Counted from the stretch's first letter, positions 22,370-31,869 are shown. The stretch is DNA of 64,000 nucleotides from Diacronema lutheri (GCA_019448385.1 JAGTXO010000034.1:1-64000); one strand, 5' to 3'. Program-made: numbers and translations. The notes: generated from the sequence alone by a model not told the origin.

Positions 22370-23960
22370 ACCGCGCGGAGCACCTCTTTGAAGACGACGG
22401 TGCGCGTCACATGGTCCGGGCCAAGCGCAAAGCGGATGCGCGACGCGTGCCCGACGCGCGAAGCGGCCACGTAGAGCTGGCCGTGCGTGAAGCACGGCTC
22501 GGCGAGCCACACGCCCGCGCACCCGAGCGCTTGACCCTGCGCCTTGTTACGCCGGCCGCACCGGGAACTGGCGGTGCAGCCATGCAAACGCGAACGTGCC
22601 CTCGTCGGGCGAGTGGTGGTCGATGCGCGCGATGAGCACGGTGCTGTCGCGCCCGGCGGCCGCGCCGGGTCGCGCGCACTCGAGCAGCCGGCCGCCGGCG
22701 CGCACGCCGCGCACGACCAGCCGCGTGCCGCTGCACAGCCCCTCGCCGAGCGAGAGGAGGCGAGTGGCTACGAGCTCCGCCGGGTAGGCCGAGACGCCTC
22801 GGGCAGCTGCACGGGATCGAGCGGGAATGCGCCGGGCATGGCCCCCGCAGGCGGCACCGCCGCGGGAAAGGCGCCGTCGCCGAGGCTGCGCGGCAGCTTC
22901 GCCCACTCGCCCGCGCCGAGCGCGTCGCCCGTGTCGCGCGCCGCGTTCGAGGCGCGAGAGTTCTCGACCAAGGCGTACGGCCGATCGTGCTGCCACGATG
23001 CCGAGGACTCGAGGCAGGAGCGCACGATCTGCGCGCGCGAGCCGCGCCGCACCACCGGCAAGCACTGGCAAAAGTCGCCGGCGAGCAGCAACGTCTTGCC
23101 GCCGAAGCGCTCGTCGACGCCCGTCACGTCGCGCAAACACCGATCGAGCGAGTCGAGGCGGCCCCGCTTCTGCATCGGCGCCTCGTCCCCCACGATCATT
23201 CGCCGCGGCGGCCACGGAGCGCCCGCGCTCGGAGCGCGGCACGCCATTGAACGGCTTGCCCGTCCGAGTCGGCGCCGACGGGCACCTTGAAGGTCGAGTG
23301 GAAGGTGCGGCCGTCGGGCAGCAGCGTGGCGGCGACGCCCGAGGACGCGCACACGACGACCGCGTGCCCATCCGCGCGCACGGCGGCGATGATGGCGCGC
23401 TCGACGAACGTCTTGCCCGTGCCGCCCGGCGCGTCGCAAAAGTGCAGCCGGTCGCCCACGCCGCGCAGCGCCGAGTCGACGACCGCGCCGTGGAGCGCGC
23501 GCTGCTGGCCGGTCTCGGCCATCGCCGCGCGCGCCGCCGCCGCGCTCGCAGCCTGCTCGGCGCGATCGTAGCCCTGCGCGCGCGCGAGCTCGCGCCCGCC
23601 CGGCCCGGCCGGCGCGCGCGCCGTGCGCAGACCGGCCACCGCCGCGAGCGCCGCCGCGCGCTCGCGCTCGTCGGGCACGTACAGCCCCGTGGAGTCGAAC
23701 GTGTCGGCCCAGGCGGCCACGCTGTACGAGGCGAAGGCGTCCGAGCCGGGCTGCGGCCGCTGCTCGGCGCGCTTCGGGAGCATGACCCCGCACACGTTCC
23801 ACTTGGTGCCAAACATCGAGCCCGTGAGCCCCGTGTAGACGCAGTCGAGCTGCGTGGCGATGGCGCAGACGTCCTCGTGCCGGATCTCGTCGACCGGTTC
23901 GCCATCCGTGGCGTCCAGGATGGCGACTGCGCCCGGGCCGTGACGCCGCGGCGTCGTTCG
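22370..23960 (-). CDS. Pif1-family helicase, part of the large element
   Basis: The minus strand encodes superfamily 1B helicase motifs in Pif1 order. Walker A is CDAPGGTGKTF (about 23,420-23,460); motif Ia follows as VVVCASSGVAATLLPDGRTF with HSTFKVPV. Walker B is VGDEAPMQKRG with LDRCLRDV (about 23,130-23,200), then motif III LLLAGDFCQCLPVV (about 23,050-23,090), and near the 3' end motif VI as KAQGQALG and HGQLYVAASRV (about 22,440-22,550). Upstream residues VCAIATQLDCVYTGLTGSMF are unplaced. Pif1 proteins unwind DNA; in Helitrons the helicase is fused to an HUH Rep domain, which I looked for and did not see. The motifs fall in more than one frame, so the gene is either broken or has small introns. 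It is the most 5' gene of the minus-strand block. Confidence 0.75.
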
Positions 23961-24079
23961 GCTGCGTCACGGAGGAGCGCCATCCGTGCGCCACGGAGGA
24001 GCGGCAGGACCACGACGCGGCGTGACGCTGGACGACGCCATGCTGTCGAGGCGCCATGCTGTCGAGCCGCCATGCTCCG

Positions 24080-24411
24080 AGGCGCCGCCGCTTTCTAAAA
24101 GGGTGTAGGGTGTAGGGTGTAGGATGCAAACCAAGCCCTCCCCACATTTGGGCCCGACGTCACTCCTTCTTCCGTCACAGCGTCATTCCTTCTACCCCTA
24201 TGGGACTTTCATAACCGTACTTATCCTACACCCTACACTATGTAAATACTTAGAGAATAGATCCATCCTACACTAAGTAAAAGTACTCGTATGTGAGTAA
24301 CGTCACGGCTTCGAAGAAGGAATGACGTCGGGCCCAAATGTGGGGAGGGCTTGTTTTGCATCCGACACCCTACACCCTACACCCTTTTGAAAAGCGGCGC
24401 CGAAGGTGGGA
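24080..24411. mobile_element. Foldback/MITE-like element with about 100-bp terminal inverted repeats
   Basis: Left arm about 24,080-24,178 and right arm about 24,303-24,411 are near-perfect reverse complements. Both contain three copies of the heptamer GGGTGTA followed by a shared block ending CCCACATTTGGGCCCGACGTCA. The central 120 bp is AT-rich (TATGTAAATACTTAGAG), unlike everything around it. There is no coding capacity. The outer arms continue into a shared GGCGCCGC sequence. Size and structure fit a MITE or foldback element; no clear target-site duplication is visible. It sits just beyond the helicase end of the large minus-strand block. Confidence 0.7.
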
Positions 24412-24816
24412 GGAAGCCACCCGTATGCGCGCGTTTGAACGTGCGCGGACGGCCGTTGGCTTCGCGCCCTTTCGCCCACGGTTTGCGCGCCAACGGACCA
24501 GTCCTCCGCAGGCGCCGCGCATCGTCTCAGAGGCGGTCGGTGTGGTATGCCGCGCGCATCGTCAGCGCCGCGGCGTCGAGCTCGGCGGGCGAGGGCGCGT
24601 ACGTGACGCCGCTCAGCACCTCGTCCGCGCCCGCCCTCGTCGCGCTCGCCGCCTCCGCAGTGCGCGCAGGCGGCTTCGTGACGGCACGCGAGGCCACGCC
24701 GCGCGCTGCAGGTGCCTTCGCGCGCTGCATCGTCTGTCTGCCGGTCCGACGCGCTCTGCTCTGAACGAACGGACGGCACGCCCGACGAGATCTCGTCGCG
24801 TGCTCGCTCGCACAAC

Positions 24817-25717
24817 ATGTACCCCCAGAACGTCTCCGAGCTGCTGCCCGACGAGATCTTCGGCGACGAGCTGCTCGTCGACCGGCACTACCGCGTGCGC
24901 ATCCTTCAGCGCGTCGCCCGCCGCCGCGATGCGGCCGAGGCCAACTTTTGGCTCGACGGCGGGCCCGCCGACTCGGTCGTCGGCGCGTGCATGTGCGGCC
25001 GAATCTACGCGCTCAAGTGCATGGGCCGGCTCGTCCGCGGCGCCCGGATCCTCGCGCTGCTGCGCAAGAACGTCGCGCTCGCCACGTGCCGCGCGCACCT
25101 CATGGGCCACATGCTCCAGCGCATCGTCGGCGACAGCGGCGTCGCGCGGCTGCTGCAGCTGGTTGCAGCTCGTTCGCGTGGATCACGACACGCTCAACGC
25201 CGAGCACCAGGCCTTGGAAGCACAGCATGACACCGGCCAAATCATGCGACGGCATGTGCGCGCGCGCCGACGCGCTCTCCAAGGACCTCGCACGGGCGCA
25301 CGAGCACGCTCACAAGCTCGATGGCTATCTGGTGTAATGCAGCGAGCGCCTCCGTGAGAGTGACTCTTTCAACGGAGCGCTCAAGAACCTGATCACGCGG
25401 TGCAGCATGAGATGTGCTGGCTCCACGCCGAGATGTCGTCGCTCGTTGCGAGTTCGCCCGAGGCTTACGCGAACGACAGCGAGGCCACCGACTTCGAGGA
25501 CCACGGCGTGTGCGTCGAGTTCGATGTCTTCAACCGCGACGGGGTCGAGGGCGCGCCCGTGCCCGCGACCGCGCCCACGAAGGCAGAGCCGGGCATCGAG
25601 TCCGAGTGCATCGCGCCCGCACAGGCAGAGCCGGGCAGCGAGTCCGAAGCGTCGCGCCCGCGCCCGCGCACGCGCCCGCGCCGGCAGAGCCGCGCACCGC
25701 GCACCGAGCCCAAGTGA
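24817..25717 (+). pseudogene. Decayed hypothetical gene with coiled-coil region and acidic tail
   Basis: From the ATG at about 24,817 the plus strand reads MYPQNVSELLPDEIFGDELL followed by a plausible globular stretch to about 25,160. A helical, coiled-coil-like segment follows (LNAEHQALEAQHD, then ADALSKDLARAHEHAHKLDG), then EMSSLVASSPEAYANDSEAT and an acidic, Ala/Pro-rich tail ending at the TGA at 25,715-25,717. The continuous sense is spread over at least three frames, with shifts near 25,160, 25,250 and 25,400, so it looks like a decayed gene or one with unseen tiny introns. I do not recognise the family. Confidence 0.4.
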
Positions 25718-26278
25718 GCCAACATGCTGTCGAGGCGCTGGTTCCGGCCACCGGCGCATCGAGGCGCTGGCTGCGCAGCACGGCCGTGCGCGACACCCGC
25801 AGCTCGGCCAACGGCAAGTAGCGCGCCGGCGCAGCGCACGGTATGCCGCGGCGAGCTCAGTCGCGAAGAGTGTCCGACTGGCCGCGCCCTCCACGGGGTG
25901 CACGCGCACTCGGCGCGGTCCGGTCAGTCAGAGGGCCTCAGCTTGCGCGATGCCAGTTGCGATCCCCCCCGGAATCCGCCATTCTATTCTACTCTGCGTC
26001 AATCACCCAAGCCCTTCCGGTCGCCCGCATTCCGGGGTCGGTAACTCCGTCGGCCCGGCTCGGGCCCTCCGTCCGCCGCGCCCGCTCGACCCCGAATTCT
26101 ACTCAAAATCGGCCGGTCAGGAGGGGGGTCTCGGTCCTAGGCTCGTCCTAAGCATCGCTCCGACCCCTCGAGCGCTCATTGCCTGGCTTTTAACCCTTGA
26201 TTGTACGACCCGGGTCGTACTCTCAGCCTTACACTGGCCGGACCAGCCCGGACCGCGCCCTATATAGTAAAGAGTGGT

Positions 26279-26312
<34 letters not shown>

Positions 26313-26323
26313 CTGGCTTGCGG
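25718..26323. other. Intergenic region ending in a 34-bp G run
   Basis: A less GC-rich stretch (25,960-26,270) with no coding sense, then a pure G run at 26,279-26,312 just beyond the stop of the glycosyltransferase gene. No terminal repeat or RNA gene is seen. Confidence 0.6.
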
Positions 26324-27640
26324 TCAGCGCCTCCCATTCCCCCGCCTGTTGCCTCGATGGCTCGCGCTCCGCGCGCCGCGTGAGGACACGAAAGGGCCGT
26401 CGCTGCACGCGCGATCGAAAAATTGACGCAGCTCGGCCTCGAGCTCGCGGTGCAGCCGTTTCTTGTCCTCACGCGCGCTCGCGTTCAAGTGCGCGATTCG
26501 ATCTCTGAACTTGCGGCTGGTGTTCACCACCGTGCAGCTCGTTTTCGGCTCGCACTTTGGCGCCAGGTCGTCCTCGTAGCAGAGTTTCGTCGCGAGCCGC
26601 GCACTTGTCGGCCAGAGGGCGCGCGCGACACCCGCCGGCGCGCGCCGCGCGCCCTTCTTGCTCGGCGGCAGCCTGACCCGCGTGACGCAGTCGCGGAGCA
26701 GCTCGTCGGACGACAAAGGGTTTGCCACCGAGGGGTCGCCGCGGAGCACGGTGCGGTAGTTGAAATTGTACAAGGATAATGGCGGCGGACGCGGTGCGGT
26801 ACGCGGGCGCACGCAGCCCGACTCGTGCACGAGCTGCACGAGCGAGTCCCACAGCGCCGTCTGGTCCTTGAAGCCGCACCGCTTCTCGAGCCACAGGAGC
26901 AGCAGCCGGCGGCCGGTTTCGTCATTGCGCACCGCCAAGAAGCAGCTGCACCGCTTCCATGGCTGATGCCACGTACGGCTCGTGCGTGAGGGCTGCACGT
27001 ACACCGACACGCCCGGCGCGAGCACGGCGCGCAGCTCGGCGGGCGGCGGAGGCCTCGGCAAGGCCGCGTCCATGTCAATCCAAATCGCCGCGCGCACGCC
27101 GGCCTCGTCGAGCGCGAGGAGCATCGCAACAATCTTTGTGTAGTGATTCGAGATGGTGTGCTCTCGCGTAAACAGCAGCTTCGGGTCGACCGCCAGGCAC
27201 GCGGCGGGCGGCTCGGCGATCGCCGGCGGGAGCGGGCCTACCCACATGTAGACGCGAGCGCCCGCCTGCCGCCCGACGTTCAGCTTGTTGGCGACTACGG
27301 GCCACCATGCGCGCGCGTACATTGCGCTACTCGCCGCGAGCACGATCGCCACGTCGCCCGGCGCGTTCGCGAGGCGGCCAAACACGCCGGGCGCATCGGC
27401 GCGCAGCCGCGGCGGCAGCGCGTCGGCGCGCAGGTTGCCACTCATATCCATGCTCGCGACGTCGCCGTCGGCGAAGCGCCAGGTGAGCCTCGAATCCAGC
27501 GTGTCCATCATCAGCGTCGCGCGTGTCGTGTTGGCGGCGATCGAGGCCCACGCGTTGGCCGCAAAGGGCGGGCCGAGCAGTGGGCGCGCGCCGCGGACGC
27601 CGCTCAACTCGATGCACCAAAGCCATGCATACACAGCCAT
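26324..27640 (-). CDS. Glycosyltransferase-like protein (nucleotide-diphospho-sugar transferase fold)
   Basis: Single-exon minus-strand gene of 438 codons with an ATG at 27,640. The central region has the GT-A signature: a hydrophobic helix (YTKIVAMLLALDEAGV), strand AAIWIDMD with a D-x-D metal site at residues 189-191, and downstream CGFKDQTALWDSLVQL, the K-D-Q motif seen in GT34/GT77-like and related transferases. These enzymes add sugars to glycoproteins or cell-surface glycans in the Golgi. An N-terminal membrane anchor is expected in the family but is not obvious here, so the true 5' end may lie further upstream, now separated by a transposon inserted 20 bp before the ATG. The C-terminus is basic and lysine/arginine-rich. 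A roughly 50-bp piece of this gene recurs at 33,184. The acceptor and donor sugars cannot be named from sequence. Confidence 0.75.
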   Translation of the reverse strand: MAVYAWLWCIELSGVRGARPLLGPPFAANAWASIAANTTRATLMMDTLDSRLTWRFADGDVASMDMSGNLRADALPPRLRADAPGVFGRLANAPGDVAIVLAASSAMYARAWWPVVANKLNVGRQAGARVYMWVGPLPPAIAEPPAACLAVDPKLLFTREHTISNHYTKIVAMLLALDEAGVRAAIWIDMDAALPRPPPPAELRAVLAPGVSVYVQPSRTSRTWHQPWKRCSCFLAVRNDETGRRLLLLWLEKRCGFKDQTALWDSLVQLVHESGCVRPRTAPRPPPLSLYNFNYRTVLRGDPSVANPLSSDELLRDCVTRVRLPPSKKGARRAPAGVARALWPTSARLATKLCYEDDLAPKCEPKTSCTVVNTSRKFRDRIAHLNASAREDKKRLHRELEAELRQFFDRACSDGPFVSSRGARSASHRGNRRGNGRR

Positions 27641-27662
27641 GCGGTCCCCCCAAGAGGATATA

Positions 27663-28100
27663 CTGCCCGTTGGGTCTGAGTTCGCGGACGAAGGAATAGG
27701 AGAGACCCGCGCGCGAAAAAGCGAAAATGGCCGCGAGAGGTGCGCGCGCGCGTCGCGTCGGCCCCGCGGGAGGTGGCGCGGTGCGTGTCGCGCTATGCGT
27801 GTCGCCGCTGCGCGTGGGGGTTCCTGACATACCCGGGAACCCCGCTCTCATAACCGCGACACGTGCAGGCGGCGCGGCCGCAGCGCCGCGAGCGGCGTCA
27901 TCATCGGCGTCGGTCGCGGGCACCGGCTCTCGGTCGAGGTCATGAAGATCATCCTGTGGCGGCTATTTTCTCGGCAGGAGCGCGGTGAGGATCGCGGATG
28001 ACCTCCACACATCCACCGACACGCTCACGGAGTCGATCGTCCGCGCCACCATCGAGCGGTACGAGGCCACCGGCATCGTCGATTCCCAGCCGAACAAGCC
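27663..28100 (+). repeat. Left terminal inverted repeat (438 bp)
   Basis: Reverse complement of 29,981-30,418. It ends at AACAAGCC and includes the helix-turn-helix coding segment of the transposase. Confidence 0.93.
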
Positions 28101-28320
28101 GTGCGCGAAGCTCATGAGCGAGCTCGACCAGGAGCTGATGCTCGAGATCATGGCGGAGCAACCGTGACTTCACTTAAGCGAGATTGCGGCCGAGCTGCAG
28201 GCCGTCACGCTCAAGGCGTTCACGCGCGAGTACATTCACTACAACCTCTGCGCCGCCGGCCTCTAGCTCAAGAAGATGCAGCGCGTCCAAGCGGCCCGCG
28301 ACGAAGAAGAACACCTCGGG
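27985..28320 (+). pseudogene. Truncated Tc1/IS630-type transposase, DNA-binding N-terminus only
   Basis: The plus strand reads MRIADDLHTSTDTLTESIVR and ATIERYEATGIVDSQ, a helix-turn-helix followed by the linker typical of Tc1/IS630 transposases. After a stop at 28,165 a second segment continues the family pattern in another frame, LSEIAAELQAVT followed by a second helix-turn-helix and LKKMQRVQAARDEEE, matching the paired-like second DNA-binding domain. The catalytic DDE domain is absent. The first helix-turn-helix also lies in the right inverted repeat. The gene is dead; the DNA-binding half may persist only as terminal sequence. Confidence 0.65.
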
Positions 28321-28380
28321 CATGCTGAGGAACAGCTGCGCGCGCTCGACGCTGCTGTTGATGTGCTCAGCAGCCTTGAT

Positions 28381-29970
28381 TCACGCCTGCGCGGTCGCAT
28401 CCCAGCCAACTTTGCACAACTCGAGCGCCTGCGCGACCTGCTGCGCGAGCGCCACGCTCTGAGCGGCCGGCATAGTGGGAGCAATGGACTGCGGCGCCGG
28501 CACGGGCGCGGAGTAGGCATCGAACGCGCCGGCCCAGCCGCCCGACGCCACGAGGCCGCCGCCACCGACCTTGCCAGGGTGCTTGGGCGGGGGCGTCACC
28601 TCGACGACAAGGTAAAGAATGCAGATGTCCAAGTCCTGCTGCGCGCCGCTCGGCGCGTAAAACCTGCGCGCCACGTCGGCATCGTCGGTGATCAGCGTCA
28701 GGCGGACGAACACTGCGGGCGCGCCGACCTCTCGCTGATGCCGATCCGGTAGAGCCGAAGGGAGTGAGGCGGCTGCGGCAGGTTGCCGTGAGTCGAGTCG
28801 TGCGTCGAGCGTAGGAGCGCGGTGAGCACGTCGCGGCTCTCGACCAGCGCGTAAAAGCCGTCGGCTGCTTGTAGACCAACGAGAGCGCGTAGCGGCGCGG
28901 AAGCGCTTGCTTCGTCATCCTCACCGTCTTCGCCGGTCGAGCGCGATTAGCGGCGCGACGCGTCTCGCGCGCCGGGCCGGCGCGCCGACACATCGCTCGT
29001 CTCCGCCGTGCGCTCCTCAAGCTGCGCGGCTTTGATCTCCGCCGCCTTTGCGGCCGCCTCGTCCTTGTTGGCGCGCGTCTCAGCCGACCGGGCCTGCGCT
29101 TGCGCCTTCTCCCCGAGCGCAGGCGCAAAGTGCACCTTGTTCTCCTCTGCGTGCGCGCGGCCTCCGACTTGGCGAGCTCCGCGGCCTCCGCGCTATACTG
29201 AAGAGGAGCTTGGCCCTTTTTAAAGCTTGCACGCGAGTGATCGCATCGTTGTCCCCCGAGTTGGCGCCCAGCTTGACGCACAATGGCTCGCCCGGCTTGA
29301 GGGCATCAACGTAGAGGGCATCAACGTACGCGTCAAAGGACACGAGGTACACGCGCAGCGTCTCCAAAGGCTTCCCCTCCTCCTCGGAGTCGTCCGCCAC
29401 GACTTGAGCGAATCCTGCGCGGGCACCGCCGCAAGCCCACGCGCCGGCTCGTGCTCGTCCGGCTCGTGCTCGTCCGGCTCGGCCGCCGGCAGCGCGCTCG
29501 AGCTACCGGCCTTCGCGCCGGCCCCGCCGCCGGCGAGGGCGCGCACTGGAGCCGCTTTCTCGGGCGGCTTCGTTGCGCCAGCGCTGGGCTTGCGAGACGA
29601 GCGCTGCGGCAGCGCGCCAATTGTTGTAGGCGAGTACATGGTAACCCTCGGCACGCGGGGTCGCGCGCCAGCCGGCGCCGAGGTCTCGCGCGCGCGATTG
29701 GCCTCGTCTTGGTCGGCCTTGCGCTTCGCTCGCGTCATCTTGTCGGCTATCGCCTTGTCCAACGGACCGGCGCGCGCGACCTTGACGCGACCAACGCCAG
29801 CGCGCGCGCCGGCGTCCGCGTCCAAGCGGAGGGCCGCGAGCGCGCCTGCGCCGGCCGGCGGGCCGGGCGCGGCGGATGTCGCAGCTGCGGCGGCGGGGTC
29901 CTGGCCATCTTGGGAACCCGGGGCCGGCACGGCGACACCGTCCGCGACGCCGCCGTCCGCTGCCGGCTCA
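28381..29970 (-). pseudogene. Unknown cargo gene inside the TA-flanked element
   Basis: The minus strand carries several segments that look like real protein: TRAKRKADQDEANRARETS (basic), MADDSEEEGKPLETLRVYLV with FDAYVDALYVDAL, EKAQAQARSAETRANKDEAA (helical) and FVRLTLITDDADVARRFYAP with DLDICILYLVVEV. They lie in different frames, so this is either a multi-exon gene captured by the transposon or a decayed one. I recognise no family. The opposite orientation to the transposase remnant suggests a captured host gene. Confidence 0.35.
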
Positions 29971-29980
29971 CCGAGCGTGT

Positions 29981-30418
29981 GGCTTGTTCGGCTGGGAATC
30001 GACGATGCCGGTGGCCTCGTACCGCTCGATGGTGGCGCGGACGATCGACTCCGTGAGCGTGTCGGTGGATGTGTGGAGGTCATCCGCGATCCTCACCGCG
30101 CTCCTGCCGAGAAAATAGCCGCCACAGGATGATCTTCATGACCTCGACCGAGAGCCGGTGCCCGCGACCGACGCCGATGATGACGCCGCTCGCGGCGCTG
30201 CGGCCGCGCCGCCTGCACGTGTCGCGGTTATGAGAGCGGGGTTCCCGGGTATGTCAGGAACCCCCACGCGCAGCGGCGACACGCATAGCGCGACACGCAC
30301 CGCGCCACCTCCCGCGGGGCCGACGCGACGCGCGCGCGCACCTCTCGCGGCCATTTTCGCTTTTCCGCGCGCGGGTCTCTCCTATTCCTTCGTCCGCGAA
30401 CTCAGACCCAACGGGCAG
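29981..30418 (-). repeat. Right terminal inverted repeat (438 bp)
   Basis: Reverse complement of the left arm, same length, one mismatch seen (A to G in the stretch after the shared CGCGCGCG). Confidence 0.93.
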
Positions 30419-30547
30419 TATCCAAAGGCTTTTGAACAGCTGCGAGGCACCGTGGTCCCCGTCGGCGCGGCGCGCGCCGGCGCGGCCGTGCCGGCCGGCA
30501 GCTTCGAAACGCCGGCTGCCTTGACGACGCCTGCCTTTGCCATCCAG

Positions 30548-31490
30548 GCTGCGCCCTCGCGCTCTGCTGGCCGCGCTCCGCGCGCCCCGCCGCCCCTGCC
30601 CATCGACTGCGCCGGCACCGCGAACAACGTACTTTTCGCCCCGGTCGGTGGGTTTGGGGGTGGCGGGGCGCGCGCGCACGGCCGCACGAGCGACGGCGGC
30701 GTGGCCTTCTCTACGACGAAACCTTCGCTTGCGACGGCTGCGCCCTCGCGCTCTGCTGGCCGCGCTCCGCGCGCCCCGCCGCCCCTGCCCATCGATTGCG
30801 CCGGCACCGCGAACAACGTACTTTTCGCCCCGGTCGGTGGGTTTGGGGGTGGCGGGGCGCGCGCGCACGGCCGCACGAGCGACGGCGGCGTGGCCTTCTC
30901 TACGACGAAACCTTCGCTTGCGACGGCTGCGCCCTCGCGCTCTGATGGCCGCGTTCCGCGCGCCCCGCCGCCCCTGCCCATCGACTGCGCCGGCACCGCG
31001 AACAACGTACTTTTCGCCCCGGTCGGTGGGTTTGGAGGTGGCGGGGCGCGCGCGCACGGCCGCACGAGCGACGGCGGCGTGGCCTTCTCTACGACGAAAT
31101 CTTCGCTTGCGACGGCTGCGCCCTCGCGCTCTGCTGGCCGCGCTCCGCGCGCCCCGCCGCCCCTGCCCATCGACTGCGCCGGCACCGCGAACAACGTACT
31201 TTTCGCCCCGGTCGGTGGGTTTGGGGGTGGCGGGGCGCGCGCGCACGGCCGCACGAGCGACGGCGGCGTGACCTTCTCTACGACGAAACCTTCGCTTGCG
31301 ACGGCTGCGCCCTCGCGCTCTGATGGCCGCGCTCCGCGCGCCCCGCCGCCCCTGCCCATCGACTGCGCCGGCACCACGAAACACACACATTTCGCCCCGG
31401 TCGGTGGGTTTGGGGGCGGCGGGGCGCGCGTGCGCGGCCACGCGGCCAGCATCGCGGCGCTTGCCACGCTGGCGGCGGGTGGCGGTGCGC
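30548..31490. repeat. Five-unit 189-bp tandem repeat array, copy A
   Basis: Units start at 30,548, 30,737, 30,926, 31,115 and 31,304, exactly 189 bp apart, each beginning GCTGCGCCCTCGCGCTCTG; the last unit diverges toward its end. 189 is divisible by three, so long frames are open on both strands. The plus reading has a repeat with APVGGFGGGGARAHGRTSDG, the minus reading has RAPPPPNPPTGAKSTLFAVP. Several between-unit changes are silent in both readings, so neither is clearly coding. A related array lies at 36,160. Confidence 0.9.
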
Positions 31491-31794
31491 TTCGCGGCGG
31501 TGGCAGGGGGCTGCGACGCGGCGGGGAGGGCGGCGGCTCGCTGGCGGCGGGCGTCGCGCTCTGCAGCGGCGGCGGGCGGCTTGGCGACGTGGCAGGCGGC
31601 GGCTCGGGGGTGGCGGTCGTCGTCGACGATCTTCGGGCCTCGGCGTGCGCGTGCGGGTCGGCCGGTGGTGTGGTTGACGGCGGCCACCGGTGCGGCGGCG
31701 CGCGGGCGGCGGCGCGCGGTGGCTAGGCGCGTGTGGGCCTTTGGGCCTGCTTCGCCTGGCGCCTCGCTGCGCACTTCCTGACCCCGCACTTCCT

Positions 31795-31869
31795 GACCCG
31801 TCGGAAGCGTCGTTAGTATATACATATCGGTTGACCCGTCGGAAAGCGTCGTTAGTATATACATATCGG
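31795..31869 (+). promoter_or_regulatory. Tandem 36/37-bp promoter-like repeat with TATA-like core, copy A
   Basis: Two near-identical units (31,795-31,830 and 31,833-31,869) share GACCCGTCGG followed by AAGCGTCGTTAGTATATACA and TATCGG. They lie about 90-165 bp upstream of the sulfotransferase ATG in an otherwise TATA-poor, GC-rich region. The AGTATATACATA core is TATA-like. The first half (GACCCG...AAGCGTCGTTAG) also occurs at the right end of the LINE at 36,133-36,155, so the repeat may be derived from a LINE tail. The promoter role is inference from position. Confidence 0.5.

Larger units (their letters stand above)
284..24070 (-). mobile_element. Large multi-domain mobile or virus-like element, family unassigned
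   Basis: About 24 kb in which almost every recognisable coding stretch lies on the minus strand. In 5' to 3' order it holds a Pif1-family helicase, a ubiquitin-specific-protease-like protein, a Ulp1-like peptidase protein, a giant protein with a second Ulp1-like peptidase and a YqaJ-type nuclease, and a chromodomain protein. Pif1 helicases occur in Helitrons and large DNA viruses, YqaJ nucleases in ISL2EU transposons and phage-like recombination systems, Ulp1-like proteases in several transposon classes and Polintons. This combination matches no family I can name, and I found no HUH Rep, DDE transposase, tyrosine recombinase, B-family polymerase, packaging ATPase or capsid signature. The coding is spread over several frames with roughly a handful of breaks, so it looks partly decayed, though some apparent breaks could be introns. 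The left limit is cut by the window. The right limit is placed just before the foldback element. Base composition resembles the host. Grouping these genes into one element is inference. Confidence 0.5.
27663..30418. mobile_element. Tc1/mariner-like element, 2,756 bp, with 438-bp terminal inverted repeats and TA flanks
   Basis: The left end (27,663-28,100) and right end (29,981-30,418) are reverse complements over 438 bp with one mismatch that I could find. The element begins CTGCCCGTTGGGTCTGAG and is flanked by TA at 27,661-27,662 and 30,419-30,420, the target duplication of the Tc1/mariner/IS630 superfamily. Inside the left part is the DNA-binding start of a matching transposase, but no DDE catalytic domain follows. 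Instead the middle carries an unrelated minus-strand coding stretch. It is therefore non-autonomous. The near-identity of the arms suggests a recent origin or recent arm homogenisation. It separates the glycosyltransferase gene from the 189-bp repeat array. Confidence 0.9.

Noticed and set aside
22370-23960. Helitron identity for the large block on the basis of its Pif1 helicase
   Set aside because: No HUH Rep motif (H-x-H with downstream Y) or Helitron terminal hairpin was found near the helicase.
24100-24390. GGGTGTA heptamers as a true telomere or chromosome end
   Set aside because: They are inside inverted arms of a short element with host-like sequence on both sides, and differ from TTAGGG.
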